In this document: positions 47,552-57,511 of the stretch, one piece after another
Numbering within the stretch: position 1 is the first letter of the stretch
Layout of the letters: each line of letters opens with the position of its first letter
Origin: Adenophora triphylla var. japonica
Lineage: Eukaryota > Streptophyta > Magnoliopsida > Asterales > Campanulaceae
Length of the DNA stretch: 64,000 nucleotides
Direction: 5' to 3'
Assembly: GCA_022495995.1 (NCBI GenBank)
Contig: JAFEMH010000925.1
Location: 248,001 to 312,000, forward strand
The notes under the pieces: generated by a model
Seen by the model: only the letters and a program-made list of their open reading frames with translations
Databases searched by the model: none
Told to the model about the DNA's origin: nothing
Program-made: the position numbers and the translations under genes

Positions 47552-48400
47552 ATGAGGCTCGCCAAATGGTCTTTCTTCCTAGCGGAATTTGACATCAAGT
47601 ACGTGAACCAAAAGTCAATCAAGGGACGGGCAATGGCCGAACAGCTGGCTGACTTTCCAACCGATGAGGCTCGAGGCCCCGAACCACAATTTCCAAACGA
47701 AGGAATCTTCGCACTCGAAGGCGAAAATCAATGGCAATTGTTCTTCGATGGAGCAGCCAACAAAAAAGGAAACGACATCGGTATGCTTTTGGTCGATCCT
47801 AAGGACGAGCACACCCCAATCGCCATAAAGCTCAATTTCGAGGTAACCAACAATGCCGCCGAATACGAAGCCTGCGCCGCCGGACTACAGGCTGCACTCA
47901 AAAGGAATGTCCAGAAACTCGAGGTCTATGGGGACTCAGCCCTGATCATCAATCAAGTTTCCAACAAGTGGAAAACCATAGACCCAGGCTTGCGAAAATA
48001 CCACGCCTGCATGGAGGACCTCATCACACAATTTGAAGAGGTCACCTTCCACTACTTGCCGAGAGACCAGAATCGATTTGCAAACGCCTTAGCCACCTTG
48101 GCTTCACTCGTAGAAATCCCCGAGGGAAAGGCAATCAAGCCATTGAAAGTAGGGCGAAAAGAAATTCCAGCCTACTGCTGCGAGATCGAACCAGAGCCCA
48201 AGACTGTCAATGAGCCATGGTACAATCAGATCTTCCAATACCTCAAGAATGGGGAAACCGCCTTCATGAACGAAGAAGGTCAACGCAGGGAAGGAGTCAA
48301 AGCCAAGAGCATCATGGCCCTAAAATGCCTCGCCTCTCACTTTGTCATCCTTGGGGACATGCTGTACAAGAAACGCTACCAAGGACCACTCCTACGCTGA
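47552..48400 (+). pseudogene. Gypsy-B archaeal-type RNase H and connection
   Basis: RLAKWSFFLAEFDIKYVNQK closes the first RNase H. LFFDGAANKKGNDIGMLLVD and NNAAEYEACAAGLQAALKRN with VYGDSALIINQV form the second, archaeal-type RNase H with its acidic residues intact. A TGA at 48398 ends the frame at the first integrase residues, and the same register continues beyond it. Confidence 0.9.
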
Positions 48401-49490
48401 ATCAGCCAGGGAGAAGCAAACGATCTCATGAACGAAGTCCACAATGGGGCTTGCGGTCCCCACATGAACGCCCGAGCCCTAATGTAAATCATTCTCCGGA
48501 TGGGCTACTACTGGATCTCCATGGAGGCAGACTGCATTCACTTTGTCCGAAGCTACGACAAGTGTCAACGGTTCTCCAACCTCAATCATCTGCCTCCTCA
48601 CGATCTCTACTGCATGACTACGCCCTGGCCCTTCGCCACATGGGGAATTGACGTCATCGGGAAAATCGCTCCGCCAGGCAGCAACGGCCACGAGTTCATC
48701 TTGGTAGCCATCGACTACTTCACAAAATGGGTCGAAGCCAGGTCTTACAAGGTACTCACCTCCAAGAAAGTGGCACATTTCCTCAAGGAAAACATCATCT
48801 GCCGATATGGCATCCCAAACGAGGTCATATCAGACAACGACTCCCACTTCGAAGGTGAATGCGATGCATCGGGCCGCCGAATTCAAAATCACACGCCACA
48901 AGTCTTCTCCCTACCGGCCACAAACGAACGGCGCCGTGGAAGCAGCAAACAAGAACCTCAAACGGATCATCCGCAAAATGACCACTCGAGGACGCGATTG
49001 ACCCGAAAAGCTGCACCTTGCACTTTGGGGCTACCGAACATCAGTCAGAACAGCCACGAGAGAAACCCCATTCACCCTGACATACAGGATTGAAGCAGTC
49101 CTCCCCTTTGAACTAGAAATTACCTCACTCCGAGTGCTGCTGGAAAATGACATCAACGAAGTCGAATGGCTCCGAAGCCGACACGATGAATTGGCTCTGC
49201 TAGACGAGCGACGACTAAAGGCCATGGAACACGTCCGAGCCTACCAAAGCCGAATGGCTAGAGCTTTTGACAAGAAGGTTAAGTCCCGAGACATCAGGGA
49301 AGGCGATATGGTACTCAAAGAAAAGCCTCCCACTCGAACCAACCCACTGGGAAAATGGGAACCAACATGGATCGGCCCTTTCGTGGTTCAAAAGATCTTC
49401 TCCGGAGGTGCTATGAAGCTGACAGACCTAGACGGCAATCCCTTCATGAATCCAGTCAACGGAAGCAAGCTTTGCAGATACTTCGCCTAA
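48401..49490 (+). pseudogene. Gypsy-B integrase
   Basis: HNGACGPHMNARAL and SYDKCQRFSN give the zinc region, with a TAA at 48485 inside. The core has WGIDVIGKIAPPGSNG and YFTKWVEARSYKVL. VISDNDSHFEGE carries the second Asp, with DND where DNG is usual. After a frameshift near 48857, SSPYRPQTNGAVEAANKNL supplies the Glu. A TGA at 48999 and another frame change precede the C-terminal domain (EGDMVLKEKPP, WEPTWIGPFVV), which ends KLCRYFA-stop at 49490. Confidence 0.9.
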
Positions 49491-50273
49491 AGAAGAACAA
49501 CTGTGCATCTCTTGGCACTCCTTGTAGTGTCGAACTACGCAGACCCGAGCCCTCTAGTCCGGGGGAACGCAGGCAACCTTAATTGGTCCGGTCTAAAAAC
49601 ACACAAAAAAGTCAAAAGTTTGAATGTCAATCAAGACCTCCATCAAGCTACACACTTTCCAAGAGCATGCCCCCACCATCACCTTGACCAAGTCAAAACA
49701 ACGGCGGCAACATCAAAGGACATCAAAAGGTCACTCAACATCAAACGACTGACCCGTGTCAACTTTCAAGCCAGGGGCTTGTCTTCGCCCTCACGCGCTT
49801 CAAAAAAAAAAAAAAAGAGCTCGAGCAAAGTCTCTCAAAAAAATATATATATATAATAAGCTCAAGAAGAAGCTGCAAAAATGAGGTCAAGAGCCCGACG
49901 TCAACAAACAAGAGGCAAGGAAGCTAAGGAAAAGACCATCAGAACGACTTGTCAAGGGATTATCCAACCTCCCATCCAAACACAAAGCCCAAGCAAAAGG
50001 GATTTCCGTCAAGGCCCATGCTGCTTCAGTCCGCAAATGCAACAGAAAAGTCCAAAGATGGACGCCGTCGAGGCTCACGAAAGAAATAAAAAGCAAACAA
50101 GAGATCTTACGTCTCGACAAAGCTTTAAAAGTAAATCACAAATCACTAACGGTTACAACATTTCTTGATGAGTTCAAGCACGGTCTACTCTCAAGTTCAC
50201 AACATGCTAAAAGACAGCTTAATACATTTAACAAATAATGTGTTTACAATGCAATGAATGGATACCTAGGAGG
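49491..50273. other. Gypsy-B spacer between pol and antisense genes
   Basis: An A-rich and AAG-rich stretch with a poly-A run at ~49806 and (TA)n at ~49845. It separates the convergent ends of pol (plus) and the DUF7745-like gene (minus). No gene is recognised. Confidence 0.5.
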
Positions 50274-51797
50274 TCATTCCGCGCCATCTGCGCTTGTCCC
50301 CTCGCCATTCTTCCCTTTCTTCCCTCGTCCCCGGCGAGTCTTCTTTCGCTCCACGCGAGCCAACTCTGCGTCTCTCAGTCCGAGATCAGGGGTCCTCCCA
50401 GTAGAGTCAAACAGACCAGCAGCTCGCAGGACTTCATTCGCCCGTGCTTCGGCTCGGATCTCCTCCCTGCGAGTTTGCAAAAGAGGACCTCTCTCCGTCA
50501 GTCGGTCAACTCTGGTCTCGTAGTCAAAAAAAGTGTCTCCCGTAACATCCTGAGGGCCAGACCAGGCTTCGGCACTCCTAAGGCAATAGCTACTACGGCA
50601 ATTGGGCCCCAGAATCGCTCCACGCCTGCTCCCCAAAGCCACTTGGGACGGCCCAACACGCTGCTCATACCAGGCCAAGTACTGGGTAGTCAATACGACA
50701 CTCTCCCGACGTCTAAGGAGCACCACAGGAGGGAAAGCGGAATACTTCAACACCCTCAGAAAATACAAAAGAGCACCTGGAGCTCCCATACAAAGAGGAG
50801 CCACCTCCGCAGTAGCAAGGTCATCCCAGCCCAACAAAGGCTCCTGCTTCATCCCAAACTGCTGGGAAACAAGCGACGGAATGTAAAAGGAGGACCAAGA
50901 CAAACCTGGAACTCTGACAACATAGGACCCTTCCTGAAAGGCCCTCCTAGTCTCAATCCCCCAGTGCGGAACCCACCAACGGATCTGATGAGTACCAAGC
51001 TGTGCCATCCATCTCTCCCAGGCAGATTGATCCATATCCAACACAAGAGGTCGCTGAGAAAATGTCCACGGGCTGAACGACGCCGGAGCCTCACGCATAG
51101 CCTGAAGCCTCTCCCGCAGCCACAAGGTGAGCAAAGCGGGGCTTCCCCCTCTCATGAACCTATCCCCAGTCGCCAGACGGTCAATGCCATGAAGAGTCTC
51201 CCCCAGCACCAACGGGGCAATATCCTCTCCAGCTCTGCAGTGCCCTACCACATCCAGCAAAGCACAATCACATACCCCAAGGGAGCTGACCATGAAAAGC
51301 GTCGCTATCACGCACAAGGCAAATGCATCCCAAGAGACATCACTCTCATCATCAATCATAAATCGCTCCGGCAGCGCAGAAATGTCAATATGACCCGAAT
51401 CAAGGATCATGCCCTGCACTTCTCCCAACGAAGTCCGAAGAAAGCACGCAAGCTTCACGCTCACGGCGGCACCGCCAATCAAAGGAAGCGAGATGGCCTC
51501 CACCTCCGGTCCTCCAATCAAAGCCCGAAAATCCTCAAAGGTGGGCACCATCTCATTGTAGGAGAAGCAATACACATGCCTCCTAACATCCCAGAACTTC
51601 GCGGCAGCCCGCAACAACTCCCAATCAGGAACCAACTCCTTAAGGGACCAAACCGAGCAAAGTCGAAACCTTACCTCGAAAGCCCGCCTCTGATGCCTCA
51701 TACGGTGTCGCATCCACATTTTCAGCCGCTCAAGGAAGTACGCTTGCCTCTCCTGCCAAAGCCTCGGCAAAATTCTTGGAACATACGAAGAATCCAT
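50274..51797 (-). CDS. antisense DUF7745-like protein of Gypsy-B, intact 507-codon ORF
   Basis: Single uninterrupted frame on the minus strand, starting MDSSYVPRILPRLWQERQAY at 51797. An upstream in-frame ATG at 51890 also exists, but it lies close to the promoter palindromes. The motif FWDVRRHVYCFSYNEMVPTF + EDFRALIGG at residues ~65-93 fits the 'W-x-H/Y-x-F-x-F...E-M-x-P-T-x-E-D/E-F/Y-x-x-L' signature of the plant DUF7745 family, known mainly from transposon surroundings. LPLIGGAAVSVKLACFLRTS follows, then a Trp-rich C-terminal half. The tail is basic (KKTRRGRGKKGKNG) and then acidic. There are no membrane segments or known catalytic motifs; the function is unknown. It contrasts with the broken pol. 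An antisense 526-codon shadow frame on the plus strand is Ser/Pro/Arg-rich and is not considered real. Confidence 0.72.
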   Translation of the reverse strand: MDSSYVPRILPRLWQERQAYFLERLKMWMRHRMRHQRRAFEVRFRLCSVWSLKELVPDWELLRAAAKFWDVRRHVYCFSYNEMVPTFEDFRALIGGPEVEAISLPLIGGAAVSVKLACFLRTSLGEVQGMILDSGHIDISALPERFMIDDESDVSWDAFALCVIATLFMVSSLGVCDCALLDVVGHCRAGEDIAPLVLGETLHGIDRLATGDRFMRGGSPALLTLWLRERLQAMREAPASFSPWTFSQRPLVLDMDQSAWERWMAQLGTHQIRWWVPHWGIETRRAFQEGSYVVRVPGLSWSSFYIPSLVSQQFGMKQEPLLGWDDLATAEVAPLCMGAPGALLYFLRVLKYSAFPPVVLLRRRESVVLTTQYLAWYEQRVGPSQVALGSRRGAILGPNCRSSYCLRSAEAWSGPQDVTGDTFFDYETRVDRLTERGPLLQTRREEIRAEARANEVLRAAGLFDSTGRTPDLGLRDAELARVERKKTRRGRGKKGKNGEGTSADGAE

Positions 51798-52293
51798 GGC
51801 AAAAATGGAGGTTCCTAGAGAAAATGGGGAAGAAAGCTTGAAAGGACTGCAAAATGGGAAGTGAGAGAAGTTCAGACATCCTGAAGACAATTATTTCCTC
51901 CCCAAAAGCAAAGATTGTCCGTACGGACCTCTTTACATGATATGTCTGTCCGTACGGACCTCTTTGCAACCTGGTCCCACTTTCCCAGAAAACAGTACAA
52001 CAACCACTGTTCCCAGCAGGACCTTGCCCCAAACTGCCCAAATTCTGTCCAAAGCCATTCCCGGCAAGCATACGCTACCCACAAACACACTCCCAGCTCA
52101 CGTGTCATGTGCAACTAAATAAAATAGCAACAATTCCTAGGACAATTCCCGAAAATCACAAAATACTGCATTCATCTTAAAATAAAATACTTTTGCTATG
52201 CAAATACAAGTCTTTTATTACAGGTACCCATAAATGTCTGTTGCTAAAACAAAAAAAAAGAGAAGATATGGAAAGAGGGAAAGCAAATGAGCC
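51798..52293 (-). promoter_or_regulatory. intergenic region / promoter of the DUF7745-like gene
   Basis: 496 bp between the stop of the PMD gene and the ATG of the next minus-strand gene. It contains the palindrome pair at 51916-51967, which argues that the second gene has its own promoter and is not simply read through from the PMD gene. Confidence 0.5.
51916..51967 (-). promoter_or_regulatory. palindrome pair upstream of the DUF7745-like gene
   Basis: Two copies of (T)GTCCGTACGGACC plus tail start at 51916 and 51947, 31 bp apart, 119-170 bp upstream of the ATG at 51797 on the minus strand. They lie in the 500-bp gap between the PMD gene stop and this ATG, the expected promoter position. 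Confidence 0.7.
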
Positions 52294-55184
52294 CTAGTCC
52301 GACTCTTCATCATCATCATCAACATCCTCAAGCGAGAAATCGGACACCCCGGCAAACTCGCCAGCTACACCCTCATCATCAGAATACTGAACCCCCTCCT
52401 GGGGTAGGTACTCAAGATACTCGGAAGGGTCAAACCCGACAAAAGGGTCAAAGAAGGAAGGCTCTGACGAACTCTCTCCCGGTGCCTCCTGCGAAGGCCA
52501 GAACTGGTGAAAGACCGGCGACCTCTGGACTCCCGAAGACGTCCCGGCATCCATGCTATGCCGCCCCTTAAAGGGTCCCTCCTGCTGTGGCTCTGGCTCA
52601 ACCCTCAGCGGAGGAACATCCACAGAATGCCTTGAAGGCATCGGCTCATATGCCGGCACACGTCTCAAAGATCGGCAAGACAGCTTCCCCGCCAACTTCT
52701 TCGCGAAGGACCGCATCGCTACATAACGGCGAGTCAGCGTGTCGAAGGCTCTCCCCGGGACCTGCACAAGCAAACAGCCAAAGAAGCGCTCAGCTAAAGA
52801 GATATAGGCATACAAAAAGAGAAAAATACAGAAAAGATGCCAAGACGGAAAAGAGTAAACACACTCACCGGCATATCCGGGTCAACCCGGTAGGCAGCAG
52901 GAGCCTGCTCAGGGACGGGTACTGACACACTCCGCCTCGAGGAATCCCCAAGAACATATGTAAAATACGGCCCAGGCACCGGAACCTCTGGGGGACCTGG
53001 CGGGCCAGCCTCCCTCTCCCTCACCAACACCTGTGGCATCCTCAACTTCCTCCTCACGAAGGTCCCATACTCCTCTCCAGACAAAACAAACTCATCGGCA
53101 CTCACGCCGCCAAGATATCTCTCAAACTCCAGCACGTCCATCTCACGGGAATCCATCATCCCAAAAGGCGGGTCCCTCGGAGCCAAGGGGAGCATACCCG
53201 GGCCATGCTGCCAGAAGACCCTCTCTCCCAAGTACATAACATCGCAGGTCAGTCCCCGTAGCATCTTTCTCTGCGCCGTCACCACGGGAGCCCCCTCAAA
53301 CTCATCAGCCCCATACCGAGCCCAGGGGTACAAAGCAAACTCCACCGGGCTATCTCTCCCCAGATGCTCCTGCACATCCTCGTAGGTGATGGTGAGCTTC
53401 CCCCTACTCGTCCTCCTCCTCCTCGCAGGACGGGCCCAGCCCAACATAGCAGGATAGGCCGCTATGGCCTCAGGATCTCGATCCCACGGGAAACAACGGA
53501 AGATCTCGTAGAACCACACCTGTGACAAAAGCAGAAAAGGCTCAGTGCAAAAAGAAAACGGAGAAATGACAAATTGCTAAATCAAAAACAGCAATAAACT
53601 CATACCTCCAGAGCAAAATCAAAGCAGCCCAAGGAACTGGTCACGCCTCTGCTAAACCGGTCCAAGGAGAAATAAAGCTCGGCCAGGCCCGCCTCGCCCC
53701 AAGCTATGTCACAGACCCTCTCCAAATCAGTCAAACTATCCAGCAGAGCAAAGGGAGCCGTAGTCGCGTGGTTCGAGAACAAAGTCTCGGAAAGGGCAAA
53801 CCACAGGAAGGAGCGTGCCAGCTGCTCCGCTGTCACCATATCGGTACCACGGCAATAGGCCCCAATACTGGCCGTAATCCCCATCTCCACATCGCTGTAC
53901 AGTATGCCCAGGCCCCTGCGAGGAAGAGGCGCAAAGCCCAACAGCTCAGCCAGCACATCCTCGGCTATCCTATCCCTCAACCGCACTGGCCCTCCTTTGA
54001 AGGAAAGCCCGGTGATAGCAGCAAAATCGGTTGGAGTCACCGTCACCTCGCCCCAGCTCAGATGGAAGGTGTGGGTGGTATCCCACCAATACTCGGACAA
54101 GCCTAGGAAGATACTCTTGTTCTTCCTCGTATCAGAAATCCCGCCAGGTTCTCCACGAACACGCCCAAGCCGAAAGCATACACCAGTCTCTTAGGGCTCG
54201 GCCCGCCCTCTACCGAGATATCCGGCAACTGCTGCCACAGCTCCACCACAGCCTCGAGCGACCCTCGGGACTTCATCTTCTTGGATTTCCCAGACAAAAG
54301 CCTCACATCCTGCAGGTAAACACAGCAAAGGTACGTCAGTCACAGTACTTAATTCAAAACAAAAAAAAGAAATATATATGGGTCCGTCCCAACTTTGCAC
54401 ACAATTTTCACATGTAACCCGTCACAGAACACGGCATGCAAAAAAAAACATAATTTTTCCCATGCAGTCCATCACAAAAACACGGCACACACTGTACAAA
54501 TTTTCTCAACAGATGGATTAAGCCCTACACGACACATTTTCAAAAGACCCATCACAAAACACGGCACATATTGCACATAAATTCCCCACAAAGTCCGTCA
54601 CCAAAAACACGGCACACACTACATTACACATTTTCAGAGAAGCCCGTCCCTACACGACACATACTTCCAGACAAAACCCGTCACAAAACACGGCACATGT
54701 CACATTTTTTTCACAAAATCTGTCCCTACATGGCAATTTTCTCACAATGTACACACAGAAATAGCATAAGGTACAAAACACCAAAGCATGCATTTCAAAG
54801 AGAGGCACTTTATTTTTACAAATAAAAGCTAATCTACACATTTTTGCACAAAAATCACATACCCACAATTTTTACATGCTCAATTTCAACAATTCATCAC
54901 GAATTTCACAAAAAGCATGGCAAATAACAAAAACCCCAAATATGCGAAAAACTAAAACCTAGTTCTAGCATTCAAAAATTCAAGAAAGGAATCAAGACGA
55001 AATCGATTCCTTACCTCCCCGGCGTTCCTAACTCGCCTGTTATGCACCTCCGGATTCGGATACAACACATCCGGGTTCTTCGAAGAAGGCATGAAGGAAG
55101 TGCAATTCCTTTGAAGCTCCGTCCTTTGCTCGATCATCTCTCGGCTCAGTTGACGACGTCCTCTCCTTGATCCTTCCGCCATTA
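52294..55184 (-). pseudogene. antisense plant-mobile-domain (PMD) gene of Gypsy-B, five exon blocks
   Basis: Exons on the minus strand: 55184-55015 (MAEGSRRGRRQLSREMIEQR; donor GAG|GTAAGG), 54309 to 53606 (acceptor CTGCAG|GATGTG; donor GAG|GTATGA), 53519-52869 (acceptor GTCACAG|GTGTGG; donor CCG|GTGAGT) and 52761-52294 (acceptor TGTGCAG|GTCCC). The second block contains RLVYAFGLGVFVENLAG and WWDTTHTFHLSWGEVTVTPT with DFAAITGLSFKGGPV, the PMD signature known from MAIN/MAIL1-type proteins and transposon-borne relatives. The last exon is acidic and ends DVDDDDEESD-stop. All listed splice sites are canonical and phases fit, but one missing base near 54140 shifts the frame inside the PMD. I therefore call it a pseudogene or very recently inactivated gene. 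Function in transposons is unknown. Confidence 0.75.
54310..55014 (-). repeat. PMD gene intron 1 with CACGGCACA repeats
   Basis: A 705-bp intron bounded by GTAAGG and CTGCAG. Its middle (54415-54700) has about five spaced copies of CCGTCACAAAACACGGCACA-type sequence with 50-70 bp spacing. Confidence 0.7.
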
Positions 55185-55348
55185 CAAGCAATTCAAGCTA
55201 AGTGTGGAAGATTTTCTAGGAATTTTGGGACAACAATGGAGTTTTCTCCTTCTCTCTCTCACTGGTGCACGAAACTGGAAGAAGAAGAATGGGGAAGGGC
55301 CTCGTTTATGTAACCGGTCAAAATCTGGGAACTGTAACAATCAGCCTT

Positions 55349-55400
55349 GGTCCGTACGGACCTCTTTGCAGAGGGAGAAGAGCCGTACGGACCTCTTTGC
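55349..55400 (-). promoter_or_regulatory. palindrome pair upstream of the PMD gene
   Basis: GGTCCGTACGGACC at 55349 and GAGCCGTACGGACC at 55380, 31 bp apart, 165-216 bp upstream of the PMD gene ATG at 55184. A TATA-like TTACATAAACG on the minus strand at about 55312-55302 lies between them and the ATG. Confidence 0.7.
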
Positions 55401-56185
55401 AACATGAGGCCAAATTACTTCTCTGCCCTTATAATCATTGCCCCTGGCTGTCCAAAGGCCTATTTCAGCAAATTCAATGCAGTTTGGTCCTTAACCCATC
55501 AAAACAACCACCGGCCGTCATCGTAAGCCCGGATTTCGCCCACTAAACGGCAACTCAAGCACCGGCCATCAAAGTAAGCCCGAACTCCTTCCCCAGCAAG
55601 TCAAACGGGAATTCTTGCAAACCCGTACAAGATCGCATATCCCCAGCACCAGCCGTCATCGTAAGCCCGGATTTCGCCCACTAAACGGCAACTCAACCAC
55701 CGGCCATCAAAGTAAGCCCGAAGTCACCTTCTCAGCGGAAAAAGCCCCTACAAGGCCACAATATCCCCAGCAGATGAACACCGGCAGTCAGCGTAAGTCC
55801 AACCTTTTCCCCAGCGGACAAAATGCGAGGCATTCACACCTCTCACAGTCAAAGCACAAGGCAACCACGTCTCTGCAAACCGCAGTCAGAAGACGAATCA
55901 AGTCCTCATACATGACACAACCGCAGACAGAAGACGAATCAAGTCCTCATACATGACATACCTCCAGCCCGGAAGACTTTAAACCACTCGGTCCGGAAGA
56001 CCGTATAAATCTCCCACATCACTATCTCCAGCCCGAAAGGCTTTAAACCACCCGATTCGGAAAATCGTAAAATTTCCATCTCAGGGCGCCACCACGTCCT
56101 CACAGTCGACCTCGGCAGTCACACCACAAACCATCTTCTCGTAAGATTACCCATCTTCTCGTAAGATTACCCATCTTCTAGTAAG
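55401..56185. repeat. Gypsy-B 3' region, composite short duplications
   Basis: A ~70-bp segment (CCGTCATCGTAAGCCCGGAT...AAGTAAGCCCGAA) is present at 55515-55588 and 55652-55721. A ~40-bp unit (CAGAAGACGAATCAAGTCCT...) is duplicated at 55885-55960. CTTCTCGTAAGATTACCCAT occurs three times at 56140-56190. No gene is recognised. Confidence 0.8.
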
Positions 56186-56186
56186 A

Positions 56187-57050
56187 TTGCTCACCCAGGA
56201 CGCCACCACGTCTTTACCACCGACCTATGCGGTCACCCAGGATGCCACCACGTCCTTACCACCGACCTATGTGGTCACCCAGGACGCCACCACGTCCTCA
56301 CCACCGACCTATATGGTCACCCAGGACGCCACCGCGTCCTTACCATCGACCTATATGGTCACCCAGGACGCCACCACGTCCTTACCACCGACCTATGCGG
56401 CCACCCCAGATGCCACCACGTCCCTACCATCGACCTACGTGGTCACCCAGACCCCACCACGTCCCTACCATCGACCTATACGGCCACCTAGGACACCACC
56501 ACGTCCTTACCATCGACCCATGCGGTCACCCAGATGCCACCACGTCCTTACCCATCTGACCTATACGGCCACCAGACGCCACCACATCCTTACCACCGAC
56601 CTATGCGGTCACCAGACGCCACCACGTCCTTACCACTGACCTATGCGGTCACCCAGGATGCCACCACGTCCTTATCACCGACCTATGCGGTCACCCAGGA
56701 CGCCACCACGTCCCACGTCCTTACCACCGACCTATGCGGTCACCCAGATGCCACCACGTCTTACCACCGACCTATGCGGTCACCCAGACGCCACTACGTC
56801 TTTACCACCGACCTATACAAGCCACCAGATGCCACCACGTCCTTACCACCGACCTATACGGCCACCCATGATGCCACCACGTCCTACCACCGACCTATGC
56901 GATCACCCAGGACGCCACCACGTCCTTACCACCAACCTATGCGGTCACCCCAGGATGCCACCACGTCCTTACCACCGACCTATGCGGTCACCCTGGGACG
57001 CCTCCACGTCCTCACAGTCGACCTCGGCGGTCACACGATGCTTCAGGGCA
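56187..57050. repeat. 42-bp tandem array in Gypsy-B
   Basis: About 20 copies of GGTCACCCAGGACGCCACCA + CGTCCTTACCACCGACCTATGC. Unit starts at 56231, 56273, 56315, 56357, 56399 and 56441 give an exact 42-bp period; later units vary by small indels (39-50 bp). Open frames across it are by-products of the period. It lies upstream of the 3' LTR, the region known to be hypervariable in Tat-type elements. Confidence 0.95.
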
Positions 57051-57511
57051 CCACCACGCCCGCATACACTTGCAATTTCACGACCTCTGAACTACGACCA
57101 GGATTGATTTCCGCTAGGGATACGTAGGAATCCTATCATAGGGTCCAGCCATCGACCTATGCGATCACCCAGGATGCCACCCCGTCCTCACAGCCGACCT
57201 ATGCGGTCACTCACAGGATACCATCACATCCACATAGGGAGTTTCAGTCAAAAGGACATCTCACGTTCTCGTGCACAACAACACTCACCCCACACACGAA
57301 CTACGATCAGGCTTGATTCCTGCTAGGGATACGTAGGAATCCTCTCACAGGGTCCAGCCAACTGACCTAAACGATCACACAACAGGACACCGCCATGTCC
57401 TCACACACCGACATACACGGTCACTTCCTCTCTCAGCACGCGATCCAGATTAGGACCCTTATCTTATCGAAGACCCCACTTCCTCCGTAAGTGACGTCGC
57501 CGAGGGGATTC
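57051..57511. repeat. Gypsy-B pre-LTR region with duplicated ~40-bp segment
   Basis: GCTAGGGATACGTAGGAATC + CT-TCA-AGGGTCCAGCCA occurs at 57113-57150 and 57324-57361, separated by further degenerate array units. It ends in the weak polypurine tract before the LTR. Confidence 0.7.

Noticed and set aside
50238..51818. 526-codon open frame on the plus strand opposite the DUF7745-like gene
   Set aside because: It is Ser/Pro/Arg/His-rich without family motifs, whereas the minus-strand frame has conserved Trp- and hydrophobic-rich motifs. The plus frame is a mirror shadow kept open by the composition of the real gene.
56187..57127. Long repetitive open frames (TTSLPPTY-type and PPRPYHRP-type) in Gypsy-B
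   Set aside because: Same cause: a 42-bp tandem array. Indels switch the frame at random, which is not what a selected coding repeat would show.
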